From Palaemon carinicauda (Eukaryota; Arthropoda; Malacostraca; Decapoda; Palaemonidae), in assembly GCF_036898095.1 (NCBI RefSeq), contig NC_090751.1:77435695-77499694 (forward strand): a DNA stretch of 64,000 nt, read 5' to 3'. Position numbers and translations under genes: made by a program. Shown here in pieces: positions 22,768 to 36,055 of this stretch. Numbering within the stretch: position 1 is the first letter of the stretch; each line of letters starts with the position of its first letter. Below the pieces are notes generated by a model that did not search any database, was not told the DNA's origin, and worked only from the letters and a program-made list of their open reading frames with translations.

Positions 22768-24981
22768 GACCGTAAAATAACTTATACTTTTCGAGATATT
22801 TCGTGTTTTCTGGCGGAGCTGTGCTGCTACCGGACACGCCATATTATGGCGTGGCTGTTCTCTTGCATGCCTTATTTAGCTAGTCTGAACAGCTTATTCC
22901 GGCCTCTTAACTAATTGATATTGTTAGTTATTTAGTCTTCATAGCTATGAACTTCATATATCGTGTTTTAACGCTCTATTATCCGGTCATCACCTGACCC
23001 CATACTAGATTGCTAGCTTAGCCCCTAGGCCAGATTGCCTAGCACCAGTGTTCATGCATGATATATTCCAGTGATCCTAGGTTAAGTTATGAAGATAGTG
23101 GCATTATTTATCATACTGTTTACTGTGATGCAAGTGTTTTTCGCCTTCAGGGACCATATAGGGGACTGGTTTGATTGTGTGCCTTTCTAACCTAACCTAA
23201 ATGTTGGACCCCTATATGCTTCCTTCATCCCCTGCCTGCGTGCGTACCCTCTGTGTGGCCATGCTCCCCCAGCTATATAGAGGGCTCATGTCCGTATCAG
23301 AGTATTTATCGCTTCTCTGTCCTCCCTAAGGGAATGATCCCCCCTTAGGGCTGTCTCCGAGAAAGAGGAACGGCCTGTCCTTCCTCAGTTGCTTCGGTTA
23401 GGTTACTTAACCTTCCATGCAACTTGCGATGTGTCTTTCAGCCTACCTAGTTTGGGATTTAACACTCCTGATCTAGGTTAAGCCTCGGGTGGGGAGGGGG
23501 GTGGGGGGGGGGGCTAGTTCTGTACTATTTTAGTTTGAGACGGTACTCGTGCACCGTTCTCATTCAGGTTACCTACCCTAGGCTAGGGAGCATCCTCCCT
23601 TCCTTGGTGGCTGTTTTTGTGCAGAGCCTCCCCTATGGAAGACCCCTCTTCTTCTCCCTCCGCACCTATCCCTTGGCATAGTCTAGCCTATACACATCTG
23701 TCCCTAGTCCTACAACTCCTCCTTCGGGTGGAGCGATAGGGCTATCTTGATCTCCTTTTGAGCAGGCCGCTCTGGTACATATACCCGTCATAGGGTCCTA
23801 TGGGGTTAGCCACTGGAAGCGATTTGTCCAACAGGGGTTCCCCCCCTCTTGGGTGTACCCTAACCCTCCCTTGGGTTCCCCTGGCGCCCGGCCGACTACC
23901 GGCCCCTTGCCTTTGGGTGATAGGACCCACTCCTATCATGGGTACACTCACTCAGGTGGGATGCCAGAGGGGTATGTGATCTTACCCCTCCTATCCCTCC
24001 TCCTGTCTCTCTACCTATCCTGGTGCCGGTCCCTTGCCGCCTCTACTGCCGGCGATACCGCCCTTCCCTTGGTGACACATTCCTGAGATACCCTCCCTCT
24101 CCTAAGTCGACAGCTTTCCGTGTACCGGAGGGCTGCCGCCTTCCGTCGGCGTACAGCCGATGGCCCACCCATCCATAACCTAGTTTCGGTTGTCTGCCCT
24201 TCGGGCCGGCCCCCGGCGTGCCGGCATTGATTACCGGCGGTCTGGGTATACTATCCAATTCTGCCTTATCTTATGAACTGGTCACCAAGCAAGCAGCGAG
24301 CCGCCACCTCCCGCCGGCGTGCCGCCGCTATGCCGGCGGCCACCAAGCTGGCATTATACCTGAATCCTCAATGTGTCTACCTTAATGCCATAATCCCTGC
24401 TGGAGCGGCCTCCGGCATGCCGCCGCTCTGCTGGCGCCCCCCCGGAAGCACCAAGGGACTTGCACCCCTTCTACTAGCTATCAGCTACATGCTGATAGCC
24501 CTACACCGCAACCAGATAGCTTGGCTACTCCGATGGATAGGTATTATCTTACCGTTCTATTAGTGGCTGTGCTGTCTTCTTGCATATTACAAGTTTCCAG
24601 CATACTGTGTGTGTCTTAGCGCAGCTGGTTGCCGGGGCCTAAATCTATATGGGGTCTTCTGCTACCCCCCTTTACTCTAAGGGTCTGAGTGGTCTCAGTC
24701 CTTGATACACCTCGCAGGCAATCTCTGCTAGAATTATCTTCTACCTTCTACGGTGGTCCATGAAGATTTCCGCTTTTGTGTCCTCGGTCACAAACGAAAT
24801 TGCCTATTGATAAGGTTATGGTAACCAGCTGGGCGGGATGCCCTCTCTTTAACATTACAATATTCCTAATTTATTTAATGTTAAGTGAAAGTTTAACTAC
24901 TTAAAATTTAACTTTAGAGTAATGTAAGTCACTCTTATGACTTCCGTATACTCATGATCTCTTTCTTTTACAGGAGGAGTA
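22768..24981 (+). other. DIRS copy C leader
   Basis: Same landmarks as the A and D leaders, including a G-run with G4-forming potential at 23477-23514, a GCCGG-rich core at about 23880-24430 with a small open frame near 23853-24086, and the acceptor-like TTTTACAG ending at 24973. No recognised protein. Confidence 0.65.
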
Positions 24982-24982
24982 T

Positions 24983-26905
24983 ATGAAGTGTGACCACAAC
25001 TTCTGTGGAATGAAGCGCCCGGACTTCTACGGGCACACGGCGTGTCGGACCCACGCCCCCTGCGCCGCCAAGAAAGGCGACCTTAAGTATTGGGACCCGC
25101 AGCACTGTACAGTTTGCAAGAGTCGTCTGGTCGAAGCGTTCAACGATTCTCCTTCAGCGGAGGTAAGGGACAACGCTCGAGAGAAGCTACGCAAGTGGGT
25201 GCGTGGCTTCCAGAAGAACGCCACCGGACCGTATATTGCTACCGAAGATTTGAGGGCCTTGCTATTCCCGAAGGCATCAAAAGACTGAGTGGTCCATAGT
25301 GATCAGAATTCCACCGTCCAGATAGTGGTGGAACCTGATGTGGTCATGGCTCAGTCCATGCATGAGTGCCGTTTAAACTCCGACAATATGGACTGTATGT
25401 CGGAAGTGTCGGAGACCACGGAGAGGAACCTCATGGGCGACGAGCTCGACTATAAGGAAGATCAGGTGGAATACCCTGATTCGGAGCATGAGGTCGCTCC
25501 CGCTTCTACCCCTGCACCAACTCCTACACCGACGGATGTATCACTCCCTTCCACATCCGCTACCCCGGATCCTACCCCATCCAACACTCAGGAGATCTTC
25601 AAGTTGCTTGAAGCTCTCATGGATAAGAAACTTCGGAAGTTCGAAGCAACCGAAAAGGATTTCGGTTAAGGACCTCCCTGTATGCTCGGATACTAACCCA
25701 TGGAGGTATGCCGAGCACATGCCGATCACCACGGGCAAGATCTTTATCAGTGAAAATGTCGGCTCGATCGCGTTGGAAGAAGTGGAATTCTTCCCGAACT
25801 TTGAGGCTTACCCGAACTGTTACGTCTGACTCAGGCCCGAACCCGCCTCCAAAGAAGAGACCGAACCAAAGGAGGTTATCGATTTCGATTTCCCAAAGGC
25901 CCAGGCTATGTTAGCCCACGCGGTGAAAAGTAGGGGCTTCACCAACTCGAAAATGCCGGCGCTTAGCAAAAAGCACCCGACCTTCGTTGCACCAGACGAT
26001 GCGACCTTCCCCTTTCTAGAAAAGGCCTTCACTGCGGTATATAAGGCAGTGGAAGAAGGGAAACCTTGCCCTGTACTGGAGGAGTGCAGGCCCTTCTCCC
26101 TGACCACTCCCCCTGATGTTAGACACTGGAAAGACGTCCAGTCAACCTTCGTGGTGGGGAAACTAGAGCCTGACGTTGCTGGTCGTCAGTTTAACGAGGA
26201 CCTTCCGAAACTTAACGATCATCTCCTTCGTCGGGAACATGATCGAAGGAAAGGCTCGCTGAATCTATGTCCCTCCAAGTACAGCTCGAAGTCATGGCCG
26301 GTGACACTAGGGTCCCAGACTACTACATGGTCCTTGCCAAGACACATCTGGCAACGGTAGTAAAGGATCTGTACAGCTTCACTAGGGCTCATAGAGCCTG
26401 TCGTGAATTCGTGTTTGCTAATGCGACAGTACGACACGAACCCCGGAGGCTGATCTCCTCCAACATCTGGGGAAAACATCTCTTTCCCTCCTCCCTAGTG
26501 AAAGAGATCACTGACAAAGCCGCCATGGAGAACAGGAACCTTCTCCACAAATGGGGCATGTCAAAGAAAAGGATATCCTCTCAGGACGACGGCCCTCAAC
26601 CTAAGAGGAGACCCACCAAACCAAAACCCCAGCAACGTCAACAGAGACGGCAGTTTCCGGGATCCGCTACTCCCCAAGTGGCAGCTCAGCCACAACAGAC
26701 CTTTCAATTGGTCACCCAACTGGTCTTGTCACAGTCGCCGGTGTTCACCCCTGCATTTGAGCAGCAGTCAACTACCTTTCGTCCCAAAGGTAGAGGCTCA
26801 AACAGAGGTGCAGGCAGAGATGCATCTCACCGTCCCTCCAGAGGCAGAGGAGGAAGGGGAGCTAGCGGCCGAGGTAGCAAACCCTCGGGAAGCCAGAAGC
26901 AATGA
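24983..26905 (+). pseudogene. DIRS gag, copy C, broken
   Basis: The zinc motif is complete in the first 45 codons. Breaks follow: TGA at 25286-25288, a deletion of about 32 bases near 25632, TGA at 25827-25829 and a frameshift near 26245. The Arg/Gly tail then runs open to the normal stop at 26903-26905. Confidence 0.83.
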
Positions 26906-28740
26906 AGTGCTTCCGGTGGGAGGAAGACTCCGCCAATTCCAGGATCGTTGGACCTTCGATCCCTGGGCACACAGCATCGTCAAGAAAGGTCTAGGCTGGA
27001 GCTGGACTCAACCACCCCCATCCTTCCAGCAATTCTTCCAACAGTCAACCCCCCTTTTGGAAGAATATGTCCTAGAACTCTTGAACAAGAAGGTGATAAG
27101 GAGGGTAAAGTCAACCAGGTTCCAAGGGAGACTGTTTTGTGTCCCCAAGAAGGACTCCGACAAACTCAGAGTCATTCTAGACTTATCCCCCTCAACAAGT
27201 TCATAGCGAACAACAAGTTCAAGATGCTGACTCTTCAAGGGATACGGACCCTTCTGCCTCAAGGTTCCTACACGGTCTCAATAGACCTGGGGGATGCCTA
27301 CTGGCTCGTTCCAATGAGCCACCACGCTTCCTCCTACCTAGGATTTCGACTCCAAAGAAAAAGCTACGCTTTCAGGGCTTTGCCCTTCGGGCTCAACATG
27401 GCCCCACGGATCTTCACCAAGCTGGCAGACGCCATCGTTAAACAACTCCACCTCCACGGCGTCCAGGCGATGGCCTACCTCAACGATTGGTTGGTCTGGG
27501 CGACATCGCCCGAAGATTGTCTAAGATCCTGCAACAAGGTCACCCAGTTTCTAGAACACCTGGGATTCAAGATAAACACCAAGAAATCTCACCTCTCTCC
27601 AACTCAGAAGTTCTAATGGTTAGGAATCCAGCGGAATCTTCAGTCACACCGCCTTTCCATTCCCCAGAAGAAAAGGAAAGAAATAGCGGGGTCTGTCAAA
27701 AAACTGCTGATATCCAAGCGGATCTCAAGACGTCAGCAGGAACAAGTTCTAGGCTCTCTACAGTACGCCTCAGTGACAAACCCAGTGCTGCGTGCACAGC
27801 TTAAGGATGCCGTGGGAGTCTGGAGACATTTTGCATCCATCGCTCGAAGAGACCTCAAGAGACGGTTCCCAAACAGACTTCGGTTACTCTTAAAGCTGTG
27901 GTCGGAAGCAAAAGCCCTGAAAAGGTCCATTCCTCTTCAACATCCACCTCCATCACTCAACATCCACACGGAAGCTTCGCTGGAGGGTTGGGGAGGTCAC
28001 TCCCACCAACAAAAGGCTCAAGGTACATGGTCTCCCCTATTCAAGACATTTCGCATCAACATCTTGGAGGCCATGGCGGTCCTTCTCACCCTGAAGAAAC
28101 TCTCTCCGCCTCCCTTGATCCATATTCGTCTGACTCTGGACAACTCGGTGGTAGTCCGATGTCTCAATTGTCAGGGCTCGAGATCGCCCCAGATAAATCA
28201 GGTGGCTCTCCCAATCTTCCGCCTGGCAGAGAAGAAATGGCACCTGTCTGCAGTTCACCTACAAGGATTCCGCAACGTGATGGCAGACGCTCTATTTTGG
28301 ACAAGCCCGATAGAGTTGGAATGGTCTCTAGATGCAAGATCGTTCTCCTTCATCTCTCACCAAGTCCCGGAACTTCAGATCGATCTCTTCACAACGAGCG
28401 ACAACAATCAACTTCCTCGTTATGTGGCCCCGTACGAGGACCCCAAGGCAGAAGCAGTGGACGCCATGTCACTGGATTGGAACAGATGGTCCAGGATCTA
28501 CCTATTCCCTCCCCCCAACCTTCTGCTGAAAGTCCTCTCCAAGCTGAGAACCTTCAAAGGGACAGGGCCCTAGTGGATCCCAAGTGGCCCCGGAGCAATT
28601 GGTACCCCCTGGTCCTGGAGCTGCAGCCCACGCTGATCCCTCTCCCGGGCCCAGTTCTCTCCCAGCAAGTACAGAAGTCGACTGTCTTCGCTTCATCACT
28701 GAAAGCCAGGGACCTTCATCTCATGATTTTCTCTCCCTAG
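26600..28740 (+). pseudogene. DIRS pol, copy C, catalytically altered and broken
   Basis: The RT motif reads YLND because the first catalytic aspartate is Asn (codon 27482-27484). The RNase H motif reads HTEAS instead of HTDAS. A frameshift follows DLSP near 27190, TAA lies at 27614-27616, and another shift lies near 28573. The methyltransferase-like tail is readable to the stop at 28738-28740. There is no ATG at the position used in A and D. Confidence 0.83.
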
Positions 28741-29702
28741 CCGCGAAGAAAAGGTTTGGGATCTCGAAGAAAAGTCTAGACTTCCTCGAGGAATACAAGA
28801 CCGAATCCACACGACGGCAATAAGAATCATCCTGGAGAAAGTGGGTCTCTTTCGTCAAGGCAAAAAATCCTACGGAAATCACCATTGATTTTTGCATGTC
28901 CTTCTTTATTTACCTTCATGAACAGGGCTTGTCAGCCAACATGATTTCTACCTGCAAATCGGCTTTGACTAGACCACTACTGTACACCTTCCAGATTGAT
29001 CTGTCCAGCGATATCTTCAATAAACTGCCAAAGGCATGCGCTAGACTACGCCCAGCACCTCTGCCAAAACCTATCTTCTGGTCCCTGGACAAGGTGCTCC
29101 ATTTTGCCTCCAACTTGGACAACGATTCGTGCCCTCTCAAGGATCAGACTCAAAAAGTTATATTTCTTTTTGCTCTTGCCTCGGGGGCCCGAGTCAGCGA
29201 AATAGTGACATTATCAAGAGACGAGGGTCATATCCTGTTTACAGACTCAGGAGACCTTACCCTCTTTCCCGATCCGACGTTTCTCGCGAAAAGTGAATTA
29301 CCCACCAAGAGATGGTGCCCCTGGAGAATCTGCCCCCTGAAAGAAGATGCCTCTCTATGTCCGGTAGAGAGCCTCAAGGTCTATCTTTAGAGAACTTCAG
29401 ACTTTGGTGGAGGCCAACTCTTCAAAGGAGAAACATCGGGTAGCGACCTGTCACTGAAACAACTAAGAGCGAAAATCACCTACTTCATTCGCAGAGCGGA
29501 TCCTGACAGTACACCCGCAGGTCACGATCCTAGAAAAGTCACATCATCTCTGAATTTCTTCCAGAGCATGGATTTCGAAAGCCTCAAGAGCTTCACAGGA
29601 TGGAAATCTTCCCGCATTTCCTTCAAGCACTACGCGAAGTAAGTGCATGAAGTCAAACATTTCGTGGTAGCCGCAGGTAGTGTTATGAAACCTGCAGGTT
29701 AA
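28584..29702 (+). pseudogene. DIRS tyrosine recombinase, copy C
   Basis: Same frame and catalytic Arg as copy A, but TAA replaces a Tyr codon at 28821-28823, TAG lies at 29388-29390, and a stop falls just after the catalytic tyrosine region. The homologous end is TAA at 29700-29702. Confidence 0.83.
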
Positions 29703-30553
29703 CTCTACATAGAACAGTGAGTTACTTGGGACTTTAACTCTTCGGGTGCCTGTGTTGACCCTCGTGTGTTACATAGTGATTTCATGGACACTTAGTGTTT
29801 CTCATAGACTGTTCTTTACAAGGTGAAATGTCATAGTCGTCACATGAGTGCCACATGCCTAGAGCATGATGTATTTTTTCCTTATTAAAGACTGACGTTC
29901 CTATGGAACTTGTGCTTTCTAATAATTTGAAATTTTCTTTCAGATTCAAGAGTGAAGTCTTCTCATTTCTATGTACATTATAATTTGTTTGTAAATTAAC
30001 TTTACATCACATATTGCATTTATTATTACTATAACCTGCAATTGTGAAATAAAATGTATATTTTATTACTTGTGCGTCTCTCTCCGCTCCTATTCATACT
30101 ATGAAATACATGGTTGTCATAGTTTCATTATCCCCCTTTTCTTGAAATAAGAAGAATAATAGGTTCTATCCGTATTATATACTCACCTATGCTGTGTAAT
30201 ATTCCTAATTGAATACTTACTTGCGCCATATCTCCGAGACCAGACTGTTCTCTAGCCATGGAATATACAGTAGTGCCTAACCACCACTTATCTATTGTTG
30301 AGAATGTTCCTACACGAATATCGACCATTCCGTCTTGTCTCCGAGTTCTTCATGTACTCTCCGCAAGGTGAGTAGCCCTTCGATGACCACTTTGAATTTT
30401 GGTTTGGACTGTTGGGACTTCTCTGCCAGGGGGGCAGGAAGCTGCATCCCCACGGAACCTCTATCGAGTTCACAATACTTACCCTTATTCAAAGCCCTTG
30501 GCACTTACTCTATAAGGGGAAATCTACCACGATACATTGATTCTCTGGTACTC
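29703..30553 (+). other. DIRS copy C 3' region
   Basis: AT-rich non-coding sequence matching the corresponding region of copies A, B and D. Confidence 0.6.
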
Positions 30554-30648
30554 TTCCATCAGGACGTCATGGCTTGAGCCCAAAAATCGGATTTTGAACG
30601 AAGCGAAAAATCTATTTTTGGGTGAGATAGCCATGACGTCCTGATGGA
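30554..30648. repeat. DIRS internal complementary region, copy C
   Basis: Complete. The inverted 19-bp arms flank the joined complements of the left tip (GGCTTGAGCCCAAAAA) and the right tip (GGATTTTGAACGAAGCG). Confidence 0.8.
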
Positions 30649-30936
30649 CACTCCCTGCTATTCTAGTCCAGCCTTTCAGGCCCCACCCTGTCCTGCTGTA
30701 TCATGGAGATTAGCAAGCAGTTGGCATCAGGATGAGGACGGACGTGACGTCATTTAGCAATGGCGCCCGTTTGTTTACGTTTCGAGTACCAAAAGTAGCC
30801 ACGGACGAGTTTAGCTGTGGAACGGCTCCCCAGTTATTCTCCGCCCCTCTATATCGAAGTGTTAACTCTATATGGGGTGCAGATAGCTATGTGGCATGTT
30901 AATACATGCGTCCCCTGTTGATATACGATGTCTTAA

Positions 30937-33900
30937 CCCTGGATAGGTACGCTCCTCGGACACCCCTTTCAGGGTATACTCGGACGCGCGCGACCTCGAC
31001 GGCAAAAAAAATTCTTGAAAAATCAGTTTTTGCAGTAACCTCCTTTTTTCTTTTGCCAAAAAAAACTTCAATGAATGCTTAAAACAACTGTAAAGATAAA
31101 TACTACTCATCTGCAGAAAAACTATTTATTATAAATATTTTAAAAAATTAAGTAGAAAAAAAGACCTTACATAAAAATTCATAAAAAAAAGTTTATACAT
31201 ATATACACAAATCCTTTTAGGAATTGATTCTTGAATGTTTAGGACACATCTTGATGTATTTTGGATGAAGTCAAACCCATGGAGGTGAAGATCTGAAATG
31301 AGAAAAAAAGGGTAACTTTTTTTGGCCAAATAAATGTGTCCAAATTTCATGAATTTTTCTGGGTACCCAAATGAAATAGGAAGTGGCTAATTTTTTTAGG
31401 GAATAAACATATGTTATCCTAAAATAGAAATATGTAAAAAAATCTTCATTATTTTGTAAATTACATTCATATCAGGGGCCATATCTAAAGGTAATTTTTT
31501 GAATACTTAGAAATTTCGTAAAAAAATACATATATTTAATATATAATATGATATTTATGCAGGTAAAAATATACCAAAATATCACAAATTCTATAGGGAA
31601 CAAGAATATATATAGATAGGGCAACTTACGCTTCGGATATGTCCACAAAATGGCCGCCAACCACACTGACTCAGACTCCCTAATCTGCCACTTGAAATGT
31701 AGGAAGGGTATGTCAATTTCAAGGTGTTATTTCCTAATCTAATTATTCTTGGATATGCATAAAAACTTGTATGGTGGGTTGCTGGATAATTGTCGATTAT
31801 TTTACGACTATAAAATTAAAATTCTGGCCCCAAAAAATTTTTTTGAAGGGAAATAAAAAAAAAAATGTAAAACAATATAATATTTTAGCTAAAAAATGAT
31901 ATTCAATAAAAAAAGAAGTAAACAAAATTTTCCGACAAATAAACATCTAGAGGAATCATTACTCTGTGATAGTTCCTTAGTACGTAGTAATTTTGAAAGA
32001 AATGGGAAAAAACGAAAAAGTGGCAATCGCAGGAAAATCGAACACATAGGCTACCTATATATACGCCATATCTGGCTAAAAAAAAAAGATAGGCATGGGT
32101 AGCCAGATCATCTAGAAACACTTCCAATACTATAAAAATACAAGTTTTGCGACACTACTTGCCAATTCCTTACGGTAACATGACTAAGCAAAAAAATGCA
32201 AAACAAATAAAAAGGGGCACTCGCGGAAAAATGGCCAACATTCTAATATACGGCATTTCAGAAAAAAAAATTTCAGCCACATACTAGGCAAACCATCAAG
32301 GCACATTTTCCGACAAATAAACATCTAAATGAATCATTACTCTGTGATAGTTCCTTAGTACGTAGTAATTTTGAAAGAAATGGGAAAAAACGAAAAAATG
32401 GCAATCACCGGAAAATCGAACACATACCTATATATACGTCATATCTGGCTAAAAAAAAGATAGGCATGGGTAGCCAGATCATCTAGAAACACTTTCCAAC
32501 ACTATAAAAATATAAGTTTTGCGACACCACTTGCCAATTCCTTACGGTAACATGACTAAGCAAAAAAATGCAAAACAAATAAAAAGGGGCACTCGTGGAA
32601 AAATGGCTAACATTCTAATATACGGCATTTCAGAAAAAAAAAATTCAGCCACGTGCTAGGCAAACCATCAAGGCACATTTTCCGATAAATAAACATCTAA
32701 ATGAATCATTACTCTGTGATAGTTCCTTAGTACGTAGTATTTTTGAAAGAAATGGGAAAAAACGAAAAATGGCAATCACAGGAAAATCGAACACATACCT
32801 ATATATACGCCATATCTGGCTAAAAAAAAAAAAAAAAAAAGATAGGCATGGGTAGCCAGATCATCTAGAAACACTTTCCAACACTATAAAATTATAAGTT
32901 TTGCGATACTACTTGCCAATTCCTTACGGTAACATGACTAAGCAAAAAAATGCAAAACAAATAAAAGGGGCACTCGCGGAAAAATGGCCATTCTAATATA
33001 CGGCATTTCAGAAAAAAAAAAAAAATTCAGCCACGTGCTAGGCAAACCATCAAGGCACATTTTCCGACAAATAAACATATAAATGAATCATTACTCTGTG
33101 ATAGTTCCTTAGTACGTAGTAATTTTGAAAGAAATGGGAAAAAACGAAAAAATGGCAATCACAGGAAAATCGAACACATACCTATATATACGCCATATCT
33201 GGCTTAAAAAAAACGATAGGCATGGGTAGCCAGATCATCTAGAAACACTTTCCAACACTATAAAAATATAAGTTTTGCGACACTTCTTGCCAATTCCTTA
33301 CGGTAACATGACTAAGTAAAAAAATGCAAAACAAATAAAAAGGGGCACTCGCAGAAAAATGGCCAACATTTTATTATACGCATTTCAGGAAAAAAAATTT
33401 CAGCCACGTGCTAGGCAAACCATCAAGGCATATTTTCCGACAAATAAACATCTAAATGAATCATTACTCTGTGATAGTTCCTTAGTACGTAGTAATTTTG
33501 AAAGAAATGGGAAAAAACGAAAAAATGGCAATCACAGAAAAATCGAACACATACCTATATATACGCTATATCTGGCTAAAAAAATATAAGCATGGGTAGC
33601 CATATCATCTAGAAACACTTTCCAACACTATGAAAATATAAGTTTTGCGACACTACTTGCCAATTCCTTACGGTAACATGACTAAGCAAAAAAATGCAAA
33701 ACAAATAAAAAGGGGCACTCGCGGAAAAATGCCCAACATTCTAATATACGGCATCTCAGATAAAAAAAAAGACATGCACGTGTTAGCCCAACCATCAAGG
33801 CACACTTTCTAACACATAAACATGAAAAAAAAATCTATAATATACGGCAATTCCTTACTACGTAGTAAATTTTTACAAATATTGAAAAAAAAACAGAAAT

Positions 33901-34493
33901 TGGAAACCGCAGTTAAATACCCAATATACCAATAACTACGTCGTATCTGACAAAAACAAAGTCACGCATGGGTAGCCAGATCATCTAGACACACTTTCCA
34001 ACACTAAAAATGCAAAGGTTCTACGACACTATTTGGCAATATCTTACGGAAAAATGACTTGGCAAAAAAATGAAAAAAAAATGAAAAAGGGGCACTCGCG
34101 GTAAAATGGTCCTCGTGGTGATGAACGACATTTTAACTAAAAAAAAAATCATGCACATGGTAGCCAAACAATCCACCAAGACTTTCCACAACTGATAACC
34201 TATACAAGTTGCACCATTTTACGACAATTTCATAATACGTAATAACTTTGATAATTATGCAAATTACCTTAGAAGGGTAAACTCGGTCGCGCTCGACCCC
34301 GACGCGACTCAGAAATCGGGGAAGGAGTACAGCTACAGCAATGCACATCTGGACACTACTAGAGCGTGTAGGCGAGACACCTACTGCAGGTCGATCACCC
34401 ACAAATTCAGTCACGGGGGTGAGTCACGTGAGAAAAACCTCTTTTTTTTTTTGACGCTCGGGGTCGCGGACGACCCACCGTACCGTTCCAGGG
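30937..34493. mobile_element. Non-autonomous piggyBac-like element
   Basis: TTAA lies on both sides (30933-30936 and 34494-34497). The ends are CCCTGGATAGGTACG and its near inverse CGTACCGTTCCAGGG. Just inside each end is a similar CTCGG-CGCG-CGACC sequence, in direct orientation (about 30970 and 34275). No transposase frame is present; the interior is mostly a tandem satellite. TTAA targets and CCC-starting ends are typical of piggyBac elements. Confidence 0.8.
31928..34110. repeat. Tandem satellite, ~375-bp unit, about six copies
   Basis: The landmark GGGGCACTCG recurs at 32214, 32586, 32967, 33342, 33712 and 34089, giving spacings of 370-381 bases. CCGACAAATAAACAT recurs in step. The first five units are very similar; the sixth is degenerate. 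AT-rich, with no coding potential. Confidence 0.9.
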
Positions 34494-34674
34494 TTAAAGG
34501 GAAACCTTTAGGATACTCGCTCCAGAAGTAAGAATTCTGTGATAACCCGTGGTTTAATTCTCTGGGAATATCCTAGTAGTCAATATACCCAAGGAAGCTA
34601 CCAAAAAGGAACCTTCCATCAGGACGTCATGGCTATCTCACCCAAAAATAGATTTTTTGCTGTGCTCAAAATCC

Positions 34675-35498
34675 GTTAAATCCTAAGCTAGGTAGGCTGA
34701 AAGACACATTGTAAGTTGCATGGAAGGGTAAGTAACCTAACCATGAACAACTGAGGAAGGACAGGCCGTTCCTCTTTCTCGGTCGCAACCCTAAGGGGGG
34801 ATCATTCCCTTAGGGTAGACAGAGAAGCGATAATTACTCTGATTATGGACATGATTCCCCTATATAGAAGGGGGAGCATGGCCACACAGAGGGAATGCCC
34901 ATAGGCAGGGGATCCTACATTTAGGTTAGGTTAGAAAAGTACGCAATCAAACCGGTCCCCTATATGGTCCCTGAAGGCGAAAAACACTTGCATCACAGTA
35001 AACAGTATGATAAATAATGCCACTATCTTCATAACTTAACGTAGGATCACTGGAATATATCATGCATGAACACAGGTGCAAGGCAATCTGGCCTAGGGGC
35101 TAAGCTAGCAATCTAGTATGGGGTCAAGCGATGACCGGATAATAGAGCGTTAAAACACGATATATGAAGTTCCTAGCCATGAAGACTAAATAACTAATAA
35201 TATTAATTAGTTAAGAGGCCAGAATAAGCTGTTCTGACTAGCTAAATAAGGCATGCAAGAGAACAGCGACGCCATAAAATGGCGTGTCCGGTAGCAGCAC
35301 AGCTCCGCCACAAAACACGAAATATTACGAAAAGTATAAGTTACTTTACGGCCAGAGCTTATCTAAACAATACTGGGACCTGGTACTAAACTTTCCAGAA
35401 GAAGGCGAGGCAGAAAGTAGCGACATAATGAAGATGCAAGTCGAGAAAAATTGCACAAGGGGAAATCCGTCTATGCAAGGTAGCTACAAGCAGAAGGA
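34675..35498 (-). other. DIRS copy B leader, distal part
   Basis: Continues the leader of copy B on the far side of copy C. It matches the 48810-49490 part of copy D in reverse. A frame reading away from the DIRS genes (about 35284-35523, + strand) has its counterpart in copy C at 22454-22837 but lacks an ATG. Confidence 0.7.
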
Positions 35499-35850
35499 TG
35501 AGGATGAGCGTGACGTCATTTAGCAATGGCGCCCGTTTGTTTACGTTTCGAGTACCAAAAGTAGCCACGGACGAGTGTAACTGTGGAACGGCTCCCCAGT
35601 TACTCGCCACCTTTCCATATCGAAGTGTTAACTCTATATGGGGTGCAGAAAGCTATGTGGCGTGTTAATACATGCATCCCCTGTTGATATACGATGTCTT
35701 AAAGGGAAACCTTTAGGATACTCGCACCAGAAGTAAGAATTCTGTGATAACTTGTGGTTTAATTCTCTGGGAATATCCTTGTAGTTAATATACCCAAGGA
35801 AGCTACCAAAAGGAACCTTCTATCAGGACGTCATGGCTTGAGCCCCAAAA
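35499..35850 (-). repeat. DIRS left inverted terminal repeat, copy B
   Basis: Inverted match to 14764-15148. The tip is the complement of TTTTGGGGCTCAAGCC at 35850, next to AAC. Confidence 0.82.
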
Positions 35851-36055
35851 AACGTTCTACGTAACTCTGGAATACTATTATGGAAGAAGAAAAGAAATAG
35901 TAATATCTTAATTGTATAAAATATTGCCTGAGCTTCAATACAACTTTACCAGGAAGGTTATATCATGCATGAGGTGTGAAAGTGCCTAGGCTAGAAGCCT
36001 AGCACCCGTGAGGCTCGAAATTATAGCCAAATTCACGACAACAATGACATAATAT

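Larger units (their letters stand above)
22272..34674 (+). mobile_element. DIRS1-like retrotransposon, copy C, inserted in copy B
   Basis: It starts with TTTTGGGCTCAAGCC after GTT (22269-22271) and ends with CAAAATCC before GTT (34675-34677). Removing it rejoins the leader of copy B: GGAGTGTT plus AAATCC matches the uninterrupted leader of copy D at about 49480-49495. All DIRS parts are present; about 3.56 kb of the length is a piggyBac-like insertion in the right terminal repeat. All genes are broken. Confidence 0.92.
30728..34674 (+). repeat. DIRS right inverted terminal repeat, copy C, interrupted
   Basis: Two pieces, 30728-30936 and 34494-34674, join at a TTAA to give a repeat inverted to 22272-22626. 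The uninterrupted version of the junction is seen in the left terminal repeat of copy B near 35698. Confidence 0.85.
14764..35850 (-). mobile_element. DIRS1-like retrotransposon, copy B, split by copy C
   Basis: Minus-strand order: left terminal repeat (35850 down to about 35499), leader (35498-34675, then 22271-20848 after removing copy C), gag, pol, YR, 3' region, damaged ICR, and right terminal repeat (15148-14764). Flanks are AAC at 35851-35853 and AAT at 14761-14763, the complements of GTT and ATT. Without copy C it is about 8.7 kb. All three genes are broken. Confidence 0.88.

Noticed and set aside
22454..22837. Antisense 127-codon frame at the left end of DIRS copy C
   Set aside because: No ATG start in this frame, not intact in B and D, and it covers the terminal repeat and the likely promoter block.
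31928..34110. Regular repeats resembling a CRISPR array
   Set aside because: The period is about 375 bp, units are similar over their whole length with no variable spacers, and the genome is eukaryotic. It is a satellite.
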